From Halobacteriales archaeon QH_10_67_13 (GTDB taxonomy: Archaea; Halobacteriota; Halobacteria; Halobacteriales; Haloarculaceae), in contig PXQL01000025.1 in NCBI GenBank assembly GCA_003021335.1, positions 1-22,950 on the forward strand: 22,950 bases of DNA, given 5' to 3'. Position numbers and translations under genes: made by a program. This document shows, one piece after another, positions 7,362 through 14,944 of this stretch. Position 1 is the stretch's first letter; each line of letters opens with the position of its first letter. The notes under the pieces were generated by a model that searched no databases, was not told the origin of the DNA, and worked only from the letters and a program-made list of their open reading frames with translations.

Positions 7362-8193
7362 GTGACGGTCTACCTCGGCACCCACGATGGGCTATATCGG
7401 GCGCCTACGGGTCCCTTCGAGAGCACAGAGCGGATCCTCGACTGCGGGACGGTTCACGCCGTCCGACCGGCCCCCCGCGGGGTTCTGGCCGCCACCGACG
7501 AGGGGCTGTACCGCCGCTGGGACGGCGACTGGCACGACGCCGGCGTCCCTCGGGCGCCTGTCACCGCGGTTGCGGTCGCACCCGACGGGGGTCACTGTTA
7601 TGCCGGCACCTACCCGGCGCGGGTCTACCGGCGGTCGGTCGCCGACTGGACCGCGCCGCTCGCCGACGCCTGGACCGAGAGCGACTCGTTTCGGGCGCTT
7701 CCGGAGGGACACGTGGACCGACCGCTCAACCGGCGTCCACGACGACGTTCACCACCTTCTTGTCCGCGGGGACGACCCGCCGACCGTCGTTGCCTCCTGC
7801 GGGAACGGTCTCTACCAGTCGCCGCTCTCGGGTCGGCGGTGGCATCGGCTAGACACCGATTTCCGGGAGTTCTGGTACAACTACCACCGCGAGGCCGCCG
7901 AGTACCGCGGACAGCTGTACACGAGCGCAAACGGCTGGGGTCCCGCCGAGGACATCGGCGTCGTCGCCACCTACGACGAGACGGGTGCGGCGACTCGCTG
8001 GCCGTTCCCCGAGGGCGAGGCCGCCTTCGTCATCTCGTGGGCGCTCGGAGACGACCGGCTGCTCGCCGGGACGATGTACGCACGCGAGGGGTTCGAACAG
8101 ACGACGCCGGCGCCGGTGCTCGCCTTCGACGGCGAGGACTGGTCGCGACTCGGCACCGCTCCGGCCGGAATCAAGAGTCTCCTCGTTCGGTGA
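7362..8193 (+). pseudogene. Beta-propeller (glycosyl-hydrolase/BNR-like) protein, frameshifted, probably with an internal deletion
   Basis: The N-terminal half reads in one frame from GTG 7362: TVYLGTHDGLYRAP, VLAATDEGLYRRWDGDW, HCYAGTYPARVYRRSVADW, ending near SFRALPEG (about 7707). The C-terminal half continues only in the next frame: DTWTDRSTGVHDDVHHLL, VVASCGNGLYQSP, RLLAGTMYAREGF, VLAFDGEDWSRL, stopping at 8193. The repeated pattern of a small-residue strand, GLY, then W is typical of propeller blades. In homologues as I remember them, some 40 residues stand between LPS and G-x-TWT, so material appears lost as well as the frame shifted. The first frame would otherwise run on as arginine-rich nonsense to 8312. 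The GTG start is supported by an actttacc box about 27 bp upstream. Function unknown. A base-calling error cannot explain the missing blade segment, if my memory of the family is right. Confidence 0.75.
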
Positions 8194-8224
8194 GTCGTAG
8201 CGCCGAGCGATCGAGCTCTGAGGG

Positions 8225-8521
8225 TTACGCGTCGCCTTCCTCGCCGGCGATCTTGTTGCGCTCGAGGACGTACTCGTGTTCGATCTCGACGGTGTCTTCG
8301 GGGCTGTCATAGACCCGCGCGGTCCCGATCGTCGTCCGCATGCCGAATTTCGTATCGAGCGTCCGGATCACGACCTCCTCGGCGTCTTTATTCAACATCG
8401 CGGCCAGTGAGTCCCGCACCGAGAGCCGTGATGGCGTTGCCTCATCGTGGGTCAGCTCGAATCGAACGTCCGTGCGGTGCAACATCGGGTTCTCGTCTTC
8501 CTCTAAGATGTCGATGTCCAT
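8225..8521 (-). CDS. rps24e: 30S ribosomal protein S24e
   Basis: A 98-residue archaeal/eukaryotic ribosomal protein beginning MDIDILEEDENPMLHRTDVR, with the S24e core LSVRDSLAAMLNKDAEEVVI, then TKFGMRTTIGTARVYDS and the acidic C-terminus ending AGEEGDA. Length and the full domain are normal. It lies downstream of rfcC on the same strand, 48 bp away, with a TATA-like CCTTTTG (minus strand, 8547-8553) 26-32 bp before its ATG, so it can be transcribed independently. In many haloarchaea, as I recall, rps27ae follows directly before kae1; here the broken propeller gene on the opposite strand occupies that place. Confidence 0.96.
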   Translation of the reverse strand: MDIDILEEDENPMLHRTDVRFELTHDEATPSRLSVRDSLAAMLNKDAEEVVIRTLDTKFGMRTTIGTARVYDSPEDTVEIEHEYVLERNKIAGEEGDA

Positions 8522-8569
8522 TAACGTATACTCTCGCCGAGTCGGGCAAAAGGATTTCGAAGGGCGGTC

Positions 8570-9574
8570 TCAGGCCTCGCCGAGCCGCGCGAGCAGGTGC
8601 GAGATCTGCAGGCGGTCGTTCGTGCCCTCGGTGAGCGCTAGATCGATCTCGCCGGCCACCCGGTGGAGCTCTGCTAGCTCCCGCCCGCTGTACCGCGACC
8701 CCAACAGCTCGAGGGTGTCCGCGAGCACCGCCTCGCCGCTGTGGCCCTCGTCGATCAGCAGCTCGTCGAGCGTCGACCGGGCGTCGGTGAACTCCCCCGC
8801 CTCGGCGTCGGCGACCATCGACTCGACGCGTTCGTCGGTCGCGAGCCCGGACAGGGTCTCGTAGGCGGCCGTCCTGGTGAGCTCGCCGGCCTGCTCGTGG
8901 GCGGTCTGTGCGGAGAGGATCGCCGCCCGCAGGTCCCCGCCGGCCGCGCCGGCGACGTACTCGAGTCCCTCGCGGTCGTAAGCTGCGTCCTCGCGCTCGG
9001 CAATCGTCTCGAGGACGGCGACGGTCTCGTCGTGGTCGGGCGCCCGCACCGGCACCGGGAAACACCGCGAGCGGATCGGCGCGATCAGGTTCGACGGCTG
9101 CCGGGTGGCGATTACGAACTGCGTGGTCTCGTAGTACTGCTCCATCACCCGGCGCAGCGCCTGCTGGAAATCCTCGCGCATGCCCTCGGCGTTGTCGAGC
9201 AACAGCGTCTTGTACCCGCCGGCGACCGGCTGGTACCCCGCGGACTCTTTGAGCACGTGGTTGATCAGGTCGGCCTTCGAGGAGTTCCGCCGCCGCGTGG
9301 CGTCGATAAACGACGCGAACCGCGGGCCCTCGGCGATCTCTTTTTTACTCGAATCAAAAAAGTCCGCAACGTTGATCTCGATCAGGTCGGCGGCCTCCTC
9401 GTGGACCCGGTCGGCGAGCGCCCGAACCGCGGCGGTCTTGCCGCTGCCTTTCGGCCCGTGGACCAGGAGGTTCATCGGCTCCGCCGTGGCGCGCTCAAGC
9501 CGGTCGCGAACGCCCGCCTGGGGCAGCTCCGCGATCGTCGGGGCGTGACGCTCGGTCCACAGCGGGCCGTCCAT
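8570..9574 (-). CDS. rfcC: Replication factor C small subunit (RfcC type)
   Basis: A 334-residue clamp-loader AAA+ ATPase subunit starting MDGPLWTERHAPTIAELPQA. Walker A is HGPKGSGKT (39-47). Walker B is LLLDNAEG (124-131), with Asn where the usual DEAD-type Glu would be. Sensor 1 is FVIATRQPSNLI, and the arginine-finger SRC motif is at 169-171 (PIRSRC). The C-terminal helical collar domain is complete. RFC small subunits load PCNA on DNA. The altered Walker B and the sequence style fit the second haloarchaeal small subunit rather than the canonical RfcA, but this paralogue assignment is from memory. A TATA-like ACTTTTGTACA on the minus strand lies 23-32 bp upstream. Confidence 0.9.
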   Translation of the reverse strand: MDGPLWTERHAPTIAELPQAGVRDRLERATAEPMNLLVHGPKGSGKTAAVRALADRVHEEAADLIEINVADFFDSSKKEIAEGPRFASFIDATRRRNSSKADLINHVLKESAGYQPVAGGYKTLLLDNAEGMREDFQQALRRVMEQYYETTQFVIATRQPSNLIAPIRSRCFPVPVRAPDHDETVAVLETIAEREDAAYDREGLEYVAGAAGGDLRAAILSAQTAHEQAGELTRTAAYETLSGLATDERVESMVADAEAGEFTDARSTLDELLIDEGHSGEAVLADTLELLGSRYSGRELAELHRVAGEIDLALTEGTNDRLQISHLLARLGEA

Positions 9575-9595
9575 ACCGACGGTTAGGCGGTATGG
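9571..9595. promoter_or_regulatory. Palindrome over the rfcC start codon
   Basis: CCATACCG (9571-9578) and CGGTATGG (9588-9595) are exact 8-bp inverted arms around a 9-nt spacer. The left arm contains the complement of the rfcC ATG, and the element lies just downstream of the TATA-like box (9596-9607). It could be an operator or an mRNA 5' hairpin; no regulator is known to me. Confidence 0.35.
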
Positions 9596-9607
9596 TGTAC
9601 AAAAGTT
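9596..9607 (-). promoter_or_regulatory. TATA-like element of rfcC
   Basis: The minus-strand reading AACTTTTGTACA lies 22-33 bp before the ATG at 9574, the usual spacing for a leaderless haloarchaeal promoter. It sits in the short gap after the Bat-like gene's stop. Confidence 0.5.
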
Positions 9608-9623
9608 CCTCTTCCGGATTCGA

Positions 9624-12461
9624 TCACTCGGTCCGGGTCTCGAACAGCTCCTGGAAGGCCTTTCGCTGTGCGGCGCGAAGGTGCTGGTGGAAGGTCGGCC
9701 GGGCGATGTCCATCGCCGCGGCGAGTTCGTTACCGTCGACGTCTCGTGGCCAGTTGAAAAATCCGCCGTGGTAGGCGGTCCGGAGCGCGGTCTCCTGTCG
9801 GTCGGTCAGCCGGTCGACGAGCGCAGCGGTGAAATCCTGGCGGGTTTCGACGGGGCGCTCGCGCTCGTGGTAGCCCAGCAGCTCGGTCCCCGGGTGGCGC
9901 CTCTCGACGAGCTCGAACAGCTCGCGGGCCTCGGCCTCGTAGGCCAGCTCGACGGTGATCCTGGTGGTGCCGTTCTCGGCGACCGCCCCCCGCGGGAGGG
10001 CGCCGTACTCGGCGAGGGCGCCGACGAGCGAGTCGGTCAATACGAGTTCTGCCAGACAGCCTCCGTCGGTGCCGACGATCGTCTCGGCGCTCGCGACCCC
10101 GTCGAGTCCCCGAGCCCGGTCGACGACGTCCCGACAGTCCCGGCCGGTCACGCGCAGGTAGGTTCTGAGCCGGCCGTCGGCCCGGCTGTCGATCTCCACC
10201 GCCTCGATCTGCCCGGCGGCGTTGGCCGACAGCCGGTTGAGCAGAAGCTCCGGGTCGGTGACCGCGAACTCGAGTTCGATTATCTCCGTGGCGTCGAGCA
10301 CCCGCCCGCGCTCGACGGCGTTGATTGCGTTTCCGGCGGCCCGGCCGAGCGCCTCAAGTACCGCTCGCTCGCGGCCGTCGAGGTCACCGGCGTCGCTCGC
10401 GAACACGACGAGCACGCCGTAATCGGCCTGCTTGTACCCGAGTGGGATCGCGACCAGCGTCTCCATGCCCGTGGCGGCCTCGGTCCAGGGCGGCGTCGAA
10501 CTCTCCGCGAGATCGAGCACCTGAGCGGTTCCGTCTCGGTGGGCCCGTGCGACGGGGTCCTCGCCGTCGGCGTCGATCGCGAGTTCGTCGATCGGCAGGT
10601 CGGCGTCGCCGGCCTGAGCTGTCGGCGCGAGTCGGTCGTCGGTGACGTTCGGCCGGAGCACGCAGGCGAACGCGTACGGCTCGGAGGCGGCGAGCTGTGT
10701 GGCAACGCCGTTCTCGATCTCCGCGCGGGTGGTCGCCTCGACGAGCACCTCGATCGTGTTCTGTATCAGCCCGTTGACCCGGCTGAGGACCCGCCCGGTG
10801 TGTTCGCGGGCGTCTCGCAGCTCGGACTCGCGTTTCGCTCGGGTGCAGGCCGCGGCCGCGCTGGTCGCCAGCAGCGCAAGCACCTGTCTGTCGGTCCTGT
10901 CGAAGGCGCCGGGCTCGGTCGAACAGACGCTGATCGTGCCGTGCACGCCGACGGGGTAGTACAGCCCCGACCTGATCGGCCCCGGTGTCTCGTCGCCGCC
11001 GACGACCCGCGGTTCGCCCGAGGCGAACACCCCGCCGGGCAGCCCCTCGCTGACCTCGTAGACCGGTCGCTCGCCAAGTTCCGCCCGGGCCCGGTCGGTC
11101 GCGGCGGCGGGTTCGAGCGTGCCGGCGTCGCTGTCGTACAGCCGGAAGACGTTGATCTCGAAGCCCAGCACCTCCCGGGCGGCCGCGACGGCGATCTCCG
11201 CGACCTGTTCGCGGCTCCGGGCCTGCATCAGTGACCGGGTCGCCTCGAGCATCCCGGAGAGGCGCTCGTTGTGTCGACGTTGTTCGCTCACGTCCCGGCC
11301 GACCCCGACCGCCCCGACGACCGTCCCGTCGTCGTCACACACCGGTGCGTGTACCAGCTCGTAGGGGTTCCCGTCCTCGCCCGCGAGCCGGGCCTCGACG
11401 ACCTCTGGATCGGCCTCGTCACCGGGCGTCCGCTCGAGCGCGGCGCCGACGGTCGCCTCGACGGCCGCGCGGTCGTCCGCGGCGACGACCTCGGTTATCG
11501 AGCGGCCGGCCAGTTCGTCGCCGTCCCGCCTGGTGAGGGCCGCGAGACGCTCGTTCCACCGCGTGAGTCGCCCGTCCGCGTCGAGGACGTACAGCGGATC
11601 CGGGAGGCTGTCGAGAATCCCCTCGGTGACCGCCCGCTGCTGTCGCAGCTCGCGCTCGTAGGCCTGTTCCTCGAGTAAGTGTCTGATCCAGCCGGTGAGC
11701 ACCTCGAGTAAGACCACCTCGCGTTCGGTCGCCGGGCGCTCGCGCGGGTCGGGATCGAGAAAGCAGACCGTTCCGTAGGAGGATCCGTCGACGGTCACCG
11801 GCGCCCCGAGGTACTGCTCGGCGCCCGACCGGTCGTAGGCCGGATCCCCGTCCCACCCCGCGGCGGCTGCGCTCGCGATCGTGAACGGCTCCGGGTCCTC
11901 GATCGTCCGCCGACAGTAGGTCTCGGCGAGGGGCCGCTCGGTCCCCGGCTTCGGGGCGGTCGGTCCGGCCGCGGTGACGACCTCGTGGGTGTCGCCCTCG
12001 ATTCTGGTCAACAGCCCCACGGCGGCGTCGAGCCGCTCGCGGCCGACCGCGAGCATGCGCTCGATGCGCTCGTCGCGAGACAGCTCCGGATCCGACGCGA
12101 TCCCGTGGAGCCGCTCGAACACCGACTCGTCGGTAGGCGGATCTTGATCGGCGGCGGCGAGCACCACCGAGAGCCCGTCCGTCCCCGGGTGGACGGTCGC
12201 GCGGAGACGTTGTCCGCCCGGACGCACGTCGACAGTCAGCTCGTCGCCGTCGGCCGCCGCCCGCCGACACGCAGTCGCGAGTTCCTCGCCGGCCAAGACC
12301 GCGAGGTCACTGCCGACTGCCCGCTCACGGTCGATCCCGAGCAGCTCCGCTCCGGCCCCGTTGATCCGGGTCACCCGCAGGCCGGCGTCGACGCCGATCA
12401 CTCCCTCCGAGAGTCGTTCGATGACCGGGGAGAGATCGACGGCGTCCTGATCGGTCGCCAT
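9624..12461 (-). CDS. Bat-like multi-sensor transcriptional regulator (PAS-GAF-PAS-GAF-GAF-BAT-HTH_10)
   Basis: A 945-residue soluble protein. Approximate domain order: PAS (10-105, LSEGVIGVDAGLRVTRINGA), GAF (120-268), PAS (279-395, ILDSLPDPLYVLDADGRLTRWN), GAF (400-545), a further GAF-like block (560-715), the bacterio-opsin activator domain (about 720-875, starting IIELEFAVTDPELLLNRLSA), and a C-terminal HTH_10 (about 880-940, LTDRQETALRTAYHGGFFNW with DIARPTFHQHLRAAQRK). Halobacterium Bat, with this type of PAS-GAF-HTH_10 design, activates bop and carotenoid genes under low oxygen and light, but haloarchaea have many paralogues and no opsin gene is near. The signal and targets are therefore unknown. 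It is not a kinase: no H-box or HATPase is present. A TATA-like CTTAATG lies about 30 bp upstream. Confidence 0.9.
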   Translation of the reverse strand: MATDQDAVDLSPVIERLSEGVIGVDAGLRVTRINGAGAELLGIDRERAVGSDLAVLAGEELATACRRAAADGDELTVDVRPGGQRLRATVHPGTDGLSVVLAAADQDPPTDESVFERLHGIASDPELSRDERIERMLAVGRERLDAAVGLLTRIEGDTHEVVTAAGPTAPKPGTERPLAETYCRRTIEDPEPFTIASAAAAGWDGDPAYDRSGAEQYLGAPVTVDGSSYGTVCFLDPDPRERPATEREVVLLEVLTGWIRHLLEEQAYERELRQQRAVTEGILDSLPDPLYVLDADGRLTRWNERLAALTRRDGDELAGRSITEVVAADDRAAVEATVGAALERTPGDEADPEVVEARLAGEDGNPYELVHAPVCDDDGTVVGAVGVGRDVSEQRRHNERLSGMLEATRSLMQARSREQVAEIAVAAAREVLGFEINVFRLYDSDAGTLEPAAATDRARAELGERPVYEVSEGLPGGVFASGEPRVVGGDETPGPIRSGLYYPVGVHGTISVCSTEPGAFDRTDRQVLALLATSAAAACTRAKRESELRDAREHTGRVLSRVNGLIQNTIEVLVEATTRAEIENGVATQLAASEPYAFACVLRPNVTDDRLAPTAQAGDADLPIDELAIDADGEDPVARAHRDGTAQVLDLAESSTPPWTEAATGMETLVAIPLGYKQADYGVLVVFASDAGDLDGRERAVLEALGRAAGNAINAVERGRVLDATEIIELEFAVTDPELLLNRLSANAAGQIEAVEIDSRADGRLRTYLRVTGRDCRDVVDRARGLDGVASAETIVGTDGGCLAELVLTDSLVGALAEYGALPRGAVAENGTTRITVELAYEAEARELFELVERRHPGTELLGYHERERPVETRQDFTAALVDRLTDRQETALRTAYHGGFFNWPRDVDGNELAAAMDIARPTFHQHLRAAQRKAFQELFETRTE

Positions 12462-12618
12462 TATACCATGTAGGAGCGCCGCGACACATTAAGCCTCCGT
12501 GCCGGTCGCGGTCGCTCCGGTCTTGACCGACCTACCTACCCCCGGGACTGACACTCCGCAGCCGCGTCGGGCGTTCGGAGTTGACAGCCGTGATATTGCG
12601 ACGCCGAAAAGCTGCGAG

Positions 12619-12689
12619 TGCGCCGGCCGGGAATTGAACCCGGGCTATGAGCTTGGGAAGCTCATGTCCTACCACTAGACCACCGGCGC
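12619..12689 (-). tRNA. tRNA-Gly(CCC)
   Basis: The reverse complement folds as a full cloverleaf: acceptor GCGCCGG/CCGGCGC with discriminator A, a D-arm GTC...GAC, anticodon stem TGAGC/GCTCA with loop TTCCCAA (anticodon CCC), and a T-arm CCGGG TTCAATT CCCGG. It has no intron and no encoded CCA. A TATA-like GATTTTACC on the minus strand lies about 25-33 bp upstream of the 5' end (near 12714-12722). Confidence 0.95.
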
Positions 12690-12767
12690 ACAACCAAACA
12701 TTTGCCCGTCGGTGGTAAAATCTCTTCCGTCTCGATCGACCGGGAGACCGACCGAACCACTATCGGT

Positions 12768-13460
12768 ATGTGCGACGAAGAGCAGAAGCAGGAGCGGCTC
12801 GAGGAACAGCGCGACGATATGCGGCTGCTCAATCAGGTCATGCGTCATGACATCCGCAACGACCTCCAGCTGGTCCAGGCATACGCCGAGCTGCTCGACG
12901 ACCACGTCGACGAGGCGGGCAGAGAATACCTCAACAAAATCAAAGAAAGCGCCGAGAGCGCGGTTGGGATGACCACCACCGCTCGGGATCTGGCCCAAGT
13001 GCTCCTCCGATCCGAAGAGGAGACTGAGCCGGTTTCGCTCGCGAAGGCGCTCGACCACCAGGTCGAGGACGTCGTCTCCGCATACCCCGAGGCGGTCGTC
13101 CGAGTCGACGGATCGCTCCCGGAGACGGAGGTGACGGCAAACGACATGCTCGATTCTGTGTTTCGGAACCTGCTCCGCAACGCGATCGAGCACAACAACA
13201 CCACCCCGCCGGAGGGGACCGTCTCCGCGACCGTCGAGGGAGAACTCGTTACCGTCGAGATCGCCGACAACGGTCCGGGGGTCCCCGACAGCCGCAAAGA
13301 CGAGATCTTCGGCAAGGGCGAGAAAGGCCTCGAGAGCGGCGGCGCTGGCGTCGGGCTCTATCTCGTCCGCTCGCTGGTCGAGTCCTACGGCGGGCGAGCC
13401 TGGGTCGGGGACAACGACCCCGAGGGAGCGGTGTTCGTCCTTGAGCTCCCGACGGTCTGA
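12768..13460 (+). CDS. Short histidine kinase without a recognisable sensor domain
   Basis: A 230-residue kinase core. The N-terminus MCDEEQKQERLEEQRDDMRL is a charged coiled-coil leader. The HisKA H-box LLNQVMRHDIRNDL has the phospho-acceptor His27. The HATPase_c part has the N-box NLLRNAIEHNN (134-144), G1 DNGPGVP (167-173) and G2 GAGVGLYLVRSL (192-203). No transmembrane, PAS or GAF domain precedes the H-box, unlike most haloarchaeal kinases, and no response regulator is adjacent. The frame is open to 12702, but that extension (MPVGGKISSV...) lacks domain similarity and begins 12 bp from the tRNA. The protein may be a soluble kinase that takes its signal from a partner, or a core that lost its N-terminal sensor. 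No clear TATA box 25-30 bp before 12768 was seen. Confidence 0.87.
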   Translation: MCDEEQKQERLEEQRDDMRLLNQVMRHDIRNDLQLVQAYAELLDDHVDEAGREYLNKIKESAESAVGMTTTARDLAQVLLRSEEETEPVSLAKALDHQVEDVVSAYPEAVVRVDGSLPETEVTANDMLDSVFRNLLRNAIEHNNTTPPEGTVSATVEGELVTVEIADNGPGVPDSRKDEIFGKGEKGLESGGAGVGLYLVRSLVESYGGRAWVGDNDPEGAVFVLELPTV

Positions 13461-13706
13461 TCCGGCTCTCGCGGGACTGTTGGGCGTGTGAGCGTCGAGC
13501 GTGCGGGTTATGTGTCGTTCCGCGCAACGGCACACTATGCGACCGATTTCGCCTCGGGGCGCTCGTGATCGGCCCCCACTCGGCCCGATCTCGTCTGCCC
13601 GCCCCGAACCGTCCGATCCCCGCGCCGTTCGACAAACGGGGGGTGCATCGACCACCCGCGGGCCCGGACTCTCGCCCGAGGGCGGCGACCGAGCGGGGGC
13701 GCCCTG
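13461..13706. other. Intergenic stretch with a hairpin, no supported gene
   Basis: This 246-bp stretch separates the histidine kinase from trm56. It contains an inverted repeat, TGTGTCGTT (13511-13519) and AACGGCACA (13526-13534), with one G-T wobble and a 6-nt loop. The open frame across 13501-13707 is rich in Arg and Pro and looks non-coding. No T-run follows the hairpin, so it is not an obvious terminator. Confidence 0.4.
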
Positions 13707-14264
13707 ATGGACGGACTGGCGCCGGTTCGGGTGCTCAGGATCGGCCACCGGCCGGGTCGCGACGAGCGCACGACCACCCACGTCGGGCTCACCGCCCGGG
13801 CGCTCGGTGCCGACGGGGTTGTCCTCGCCGGATCCGCGGCTGACCGTGCGGAGACGATCGCCTCGGTGACCGACCGGTTTGGCGGCCCTTTCGCCGTGGA
13901 GACGACCGACGACCCGCTCGCCTATATCGCCGACGCCGACGAGGCGGTCGTCCACCTCACGATGTACGGGCTCCCGATCCAGGATCGGCTCCCCCAGCTC
14001 CGGGACCGACACCGATCCGACGGTGACTCCTCGGACGGGGGGCAGTCGCTTCTGGTCGTCGTCGGGGCGTCGAAGGTCCCCTTCGAGGTGTACGAGCGCG
14101 CCGACTGGAACCTCGCGGTCACGAACCAACCCCACTCCGAGATCGCCGCGCTCGCGGTCTTTCTCGACCGGCTGTACCGGGGAGAGGAACTCGACCGCGA
14201 GTGGGTCGACGCCGACCGCGCCGTCGTCCCGCGGGCGACCGGCAAGCGCGTCGAAGACCGGTAG
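13707..14264 (+). CDS. trm56: tRNA (cytidine(56)-2'-O)-methyltransferase, SPOUT class
   Basis: A 185-residue enzyme that methylates the 2'-OH of C56 in the T-loop of archaeal tRNAs, using S-adenosylmethionine. Family blocks are clear: VRVLRIGHRPGRDERTTTHV (7-26), VVHLTMYGLPIQD (81-93), and the trefoil-knot SAM site LLVVVGASKVPFEVYERADW (115-134) followed by NLAVTNQPHSEIAALAVFLDRL (135-156). The length fits a full single-domain enzyme. It precedes TFE and DUF2110 on the same strand, a grouping I recall as conserved among haloarchaea. Confidence 0.93.
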   Translation: MDGLAPVRVLRIGHRPGRDERTTTHVGLTARALGADGVVLAGSAADRAETIASVTDRFGGPFAVETTDDPLAYIADADEAVVHLTMYGLPIQDRLPQLRDRHRSDGDSSDGGQSLLVVVGASKVPFEVYERADWNLAVTNQPHSEIAALAVFLDRLYRGEELDREWVDADRAVVPRATGKRVEDR

Positions 14265-14266
14265 GC

Positions 14267-14280
14267 GATGGGTTTAACAG
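14267..14280 (+). promoter_or_regulatory. TATA-like element of tfe
   Basis: The sequence gatgggtttaacag ends 24 bp before the ATG at 14304, giving TATA-to-start spacing typical of leaderless haloarchaeal transcripts. It shows that tfe can be transcribed separately from trm56, whose stop lies just upstream. Confidence 0.5.
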
Positions 14281-14303
14281 CGTGACTCACCGACCGTTCA
14301 GTA

Positions 14304-14837
14304 ATGGCTTTTGAGGACTTACTCGAGGACCCGGTCATTCAAAAGTACCTCCATGAACTGGTCGGCCCCACGGGTATGCCCGTCGCCGCTGCGCCGCCGG
14401 ACGGAGAGGTAACCGACGAGGAACTCGCCGAGGAGCTTGGTCTCGAGCTCAACGACGTTCGGCGGGCGCTGTTTATTCTCTACGAGAACGACCTGGCGAG
14501 TTATCGCCGGCTGCGCGACGAGGAGTCCGGGTGGCTGACCTACCTCTGGACCTTCGAGTACGACACGATCCCCGAACAGCTTGAGGCGGAGCTTCACCGG
14601 CTGCTCGAGGCCCTCGAGCAACGCCGCGAGTACGAACGAGAACACGAGTTTTACCTCTGTGAGCAGTGTGGAATCCGGTATGAGTTCGAGGAGGCGATGG
14701 ACTTTGGTTTCGAGTGTGTCGAGTGTGGCTCCCCGCTCGATCCACTCGAGAACACCCGGATAATCGACGCGATGGACGAACGGATCGACACCCTCCGAGC
14801 GGAGCTCAACGTCGACCGCGCCGAGCTCGAAGCCTGA
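14304..14837 (+). CDS. tfe: Transcription initiation factor TFE (TFIIE alpha homologue)
   Basis: A 177-residue factor that helps RNA polymerase open promoters with TBP and TFB. Residues 1-85 form the winged-helix domain (FEDLLEDPVIQKYLHELVG, then VTDEELAEELGLELNDVRRA and SGWLTYLWTF). A charged helix follows (88-115), then a zinc ribbon with Cys119, Cys122, Cys138 and Cys141 (LCEQCGIRYEF and FECVECGSPL). The C-terminal helix ends IDTLRAELNVDRAELEA. Length and motifs are standard for archaeal TFE-alpha. Confidence 0.97.
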   Translation: MAFEDLLEDPVIQKYLHELVGPTGMPVAAAPPDGEVTDEELAEELGLELNDVRRALFILYENDLASYRRLRDEESGWLTYLWTFEYDTIPEQLEAELHRLLEALEQRREYEREHEFYLCEQCGIRYEFEEAMDFGFECVECGSPLDPLENTRIIDAMDERIDTLRAELNVDRAELEA

Positions 14838-14944
14838 CTGGGGTCTGACTCCGCTCTTTTGATCGCGGCCGCGACGGGCCGCCGGTCCGCGTTCGATTGG
14901 CTCCGAGAGGAAAATCGTATACGCTCGCCCGCACAACCGCGTCT

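Noticed and set aside
7311..8312. 333-codon single-frame reading of the propeller gene
   Set aside because: After about 7710 the frame is Arg-rich nonsense and overlaps rps24e; propeller motifs continue in the neighbouring frame.
9681..11234. 517-codon plus-strand open frame
   Set aside because: Antisense to the Bat-like regulator; long antisense frames are expected at this GC content and it has no domain.
13501..13707. 68-codon plus-strand frame before trm56
   Set aside because: Arg/Pro/Ser-rich, no motif, and no promoter box at the expected distance.
12675..14135. 486-codon minus-strand open frame
   Set aside because: It overlaps the tRNA, the histidine kinase and trm56 in antisense and has no recognisable motif.
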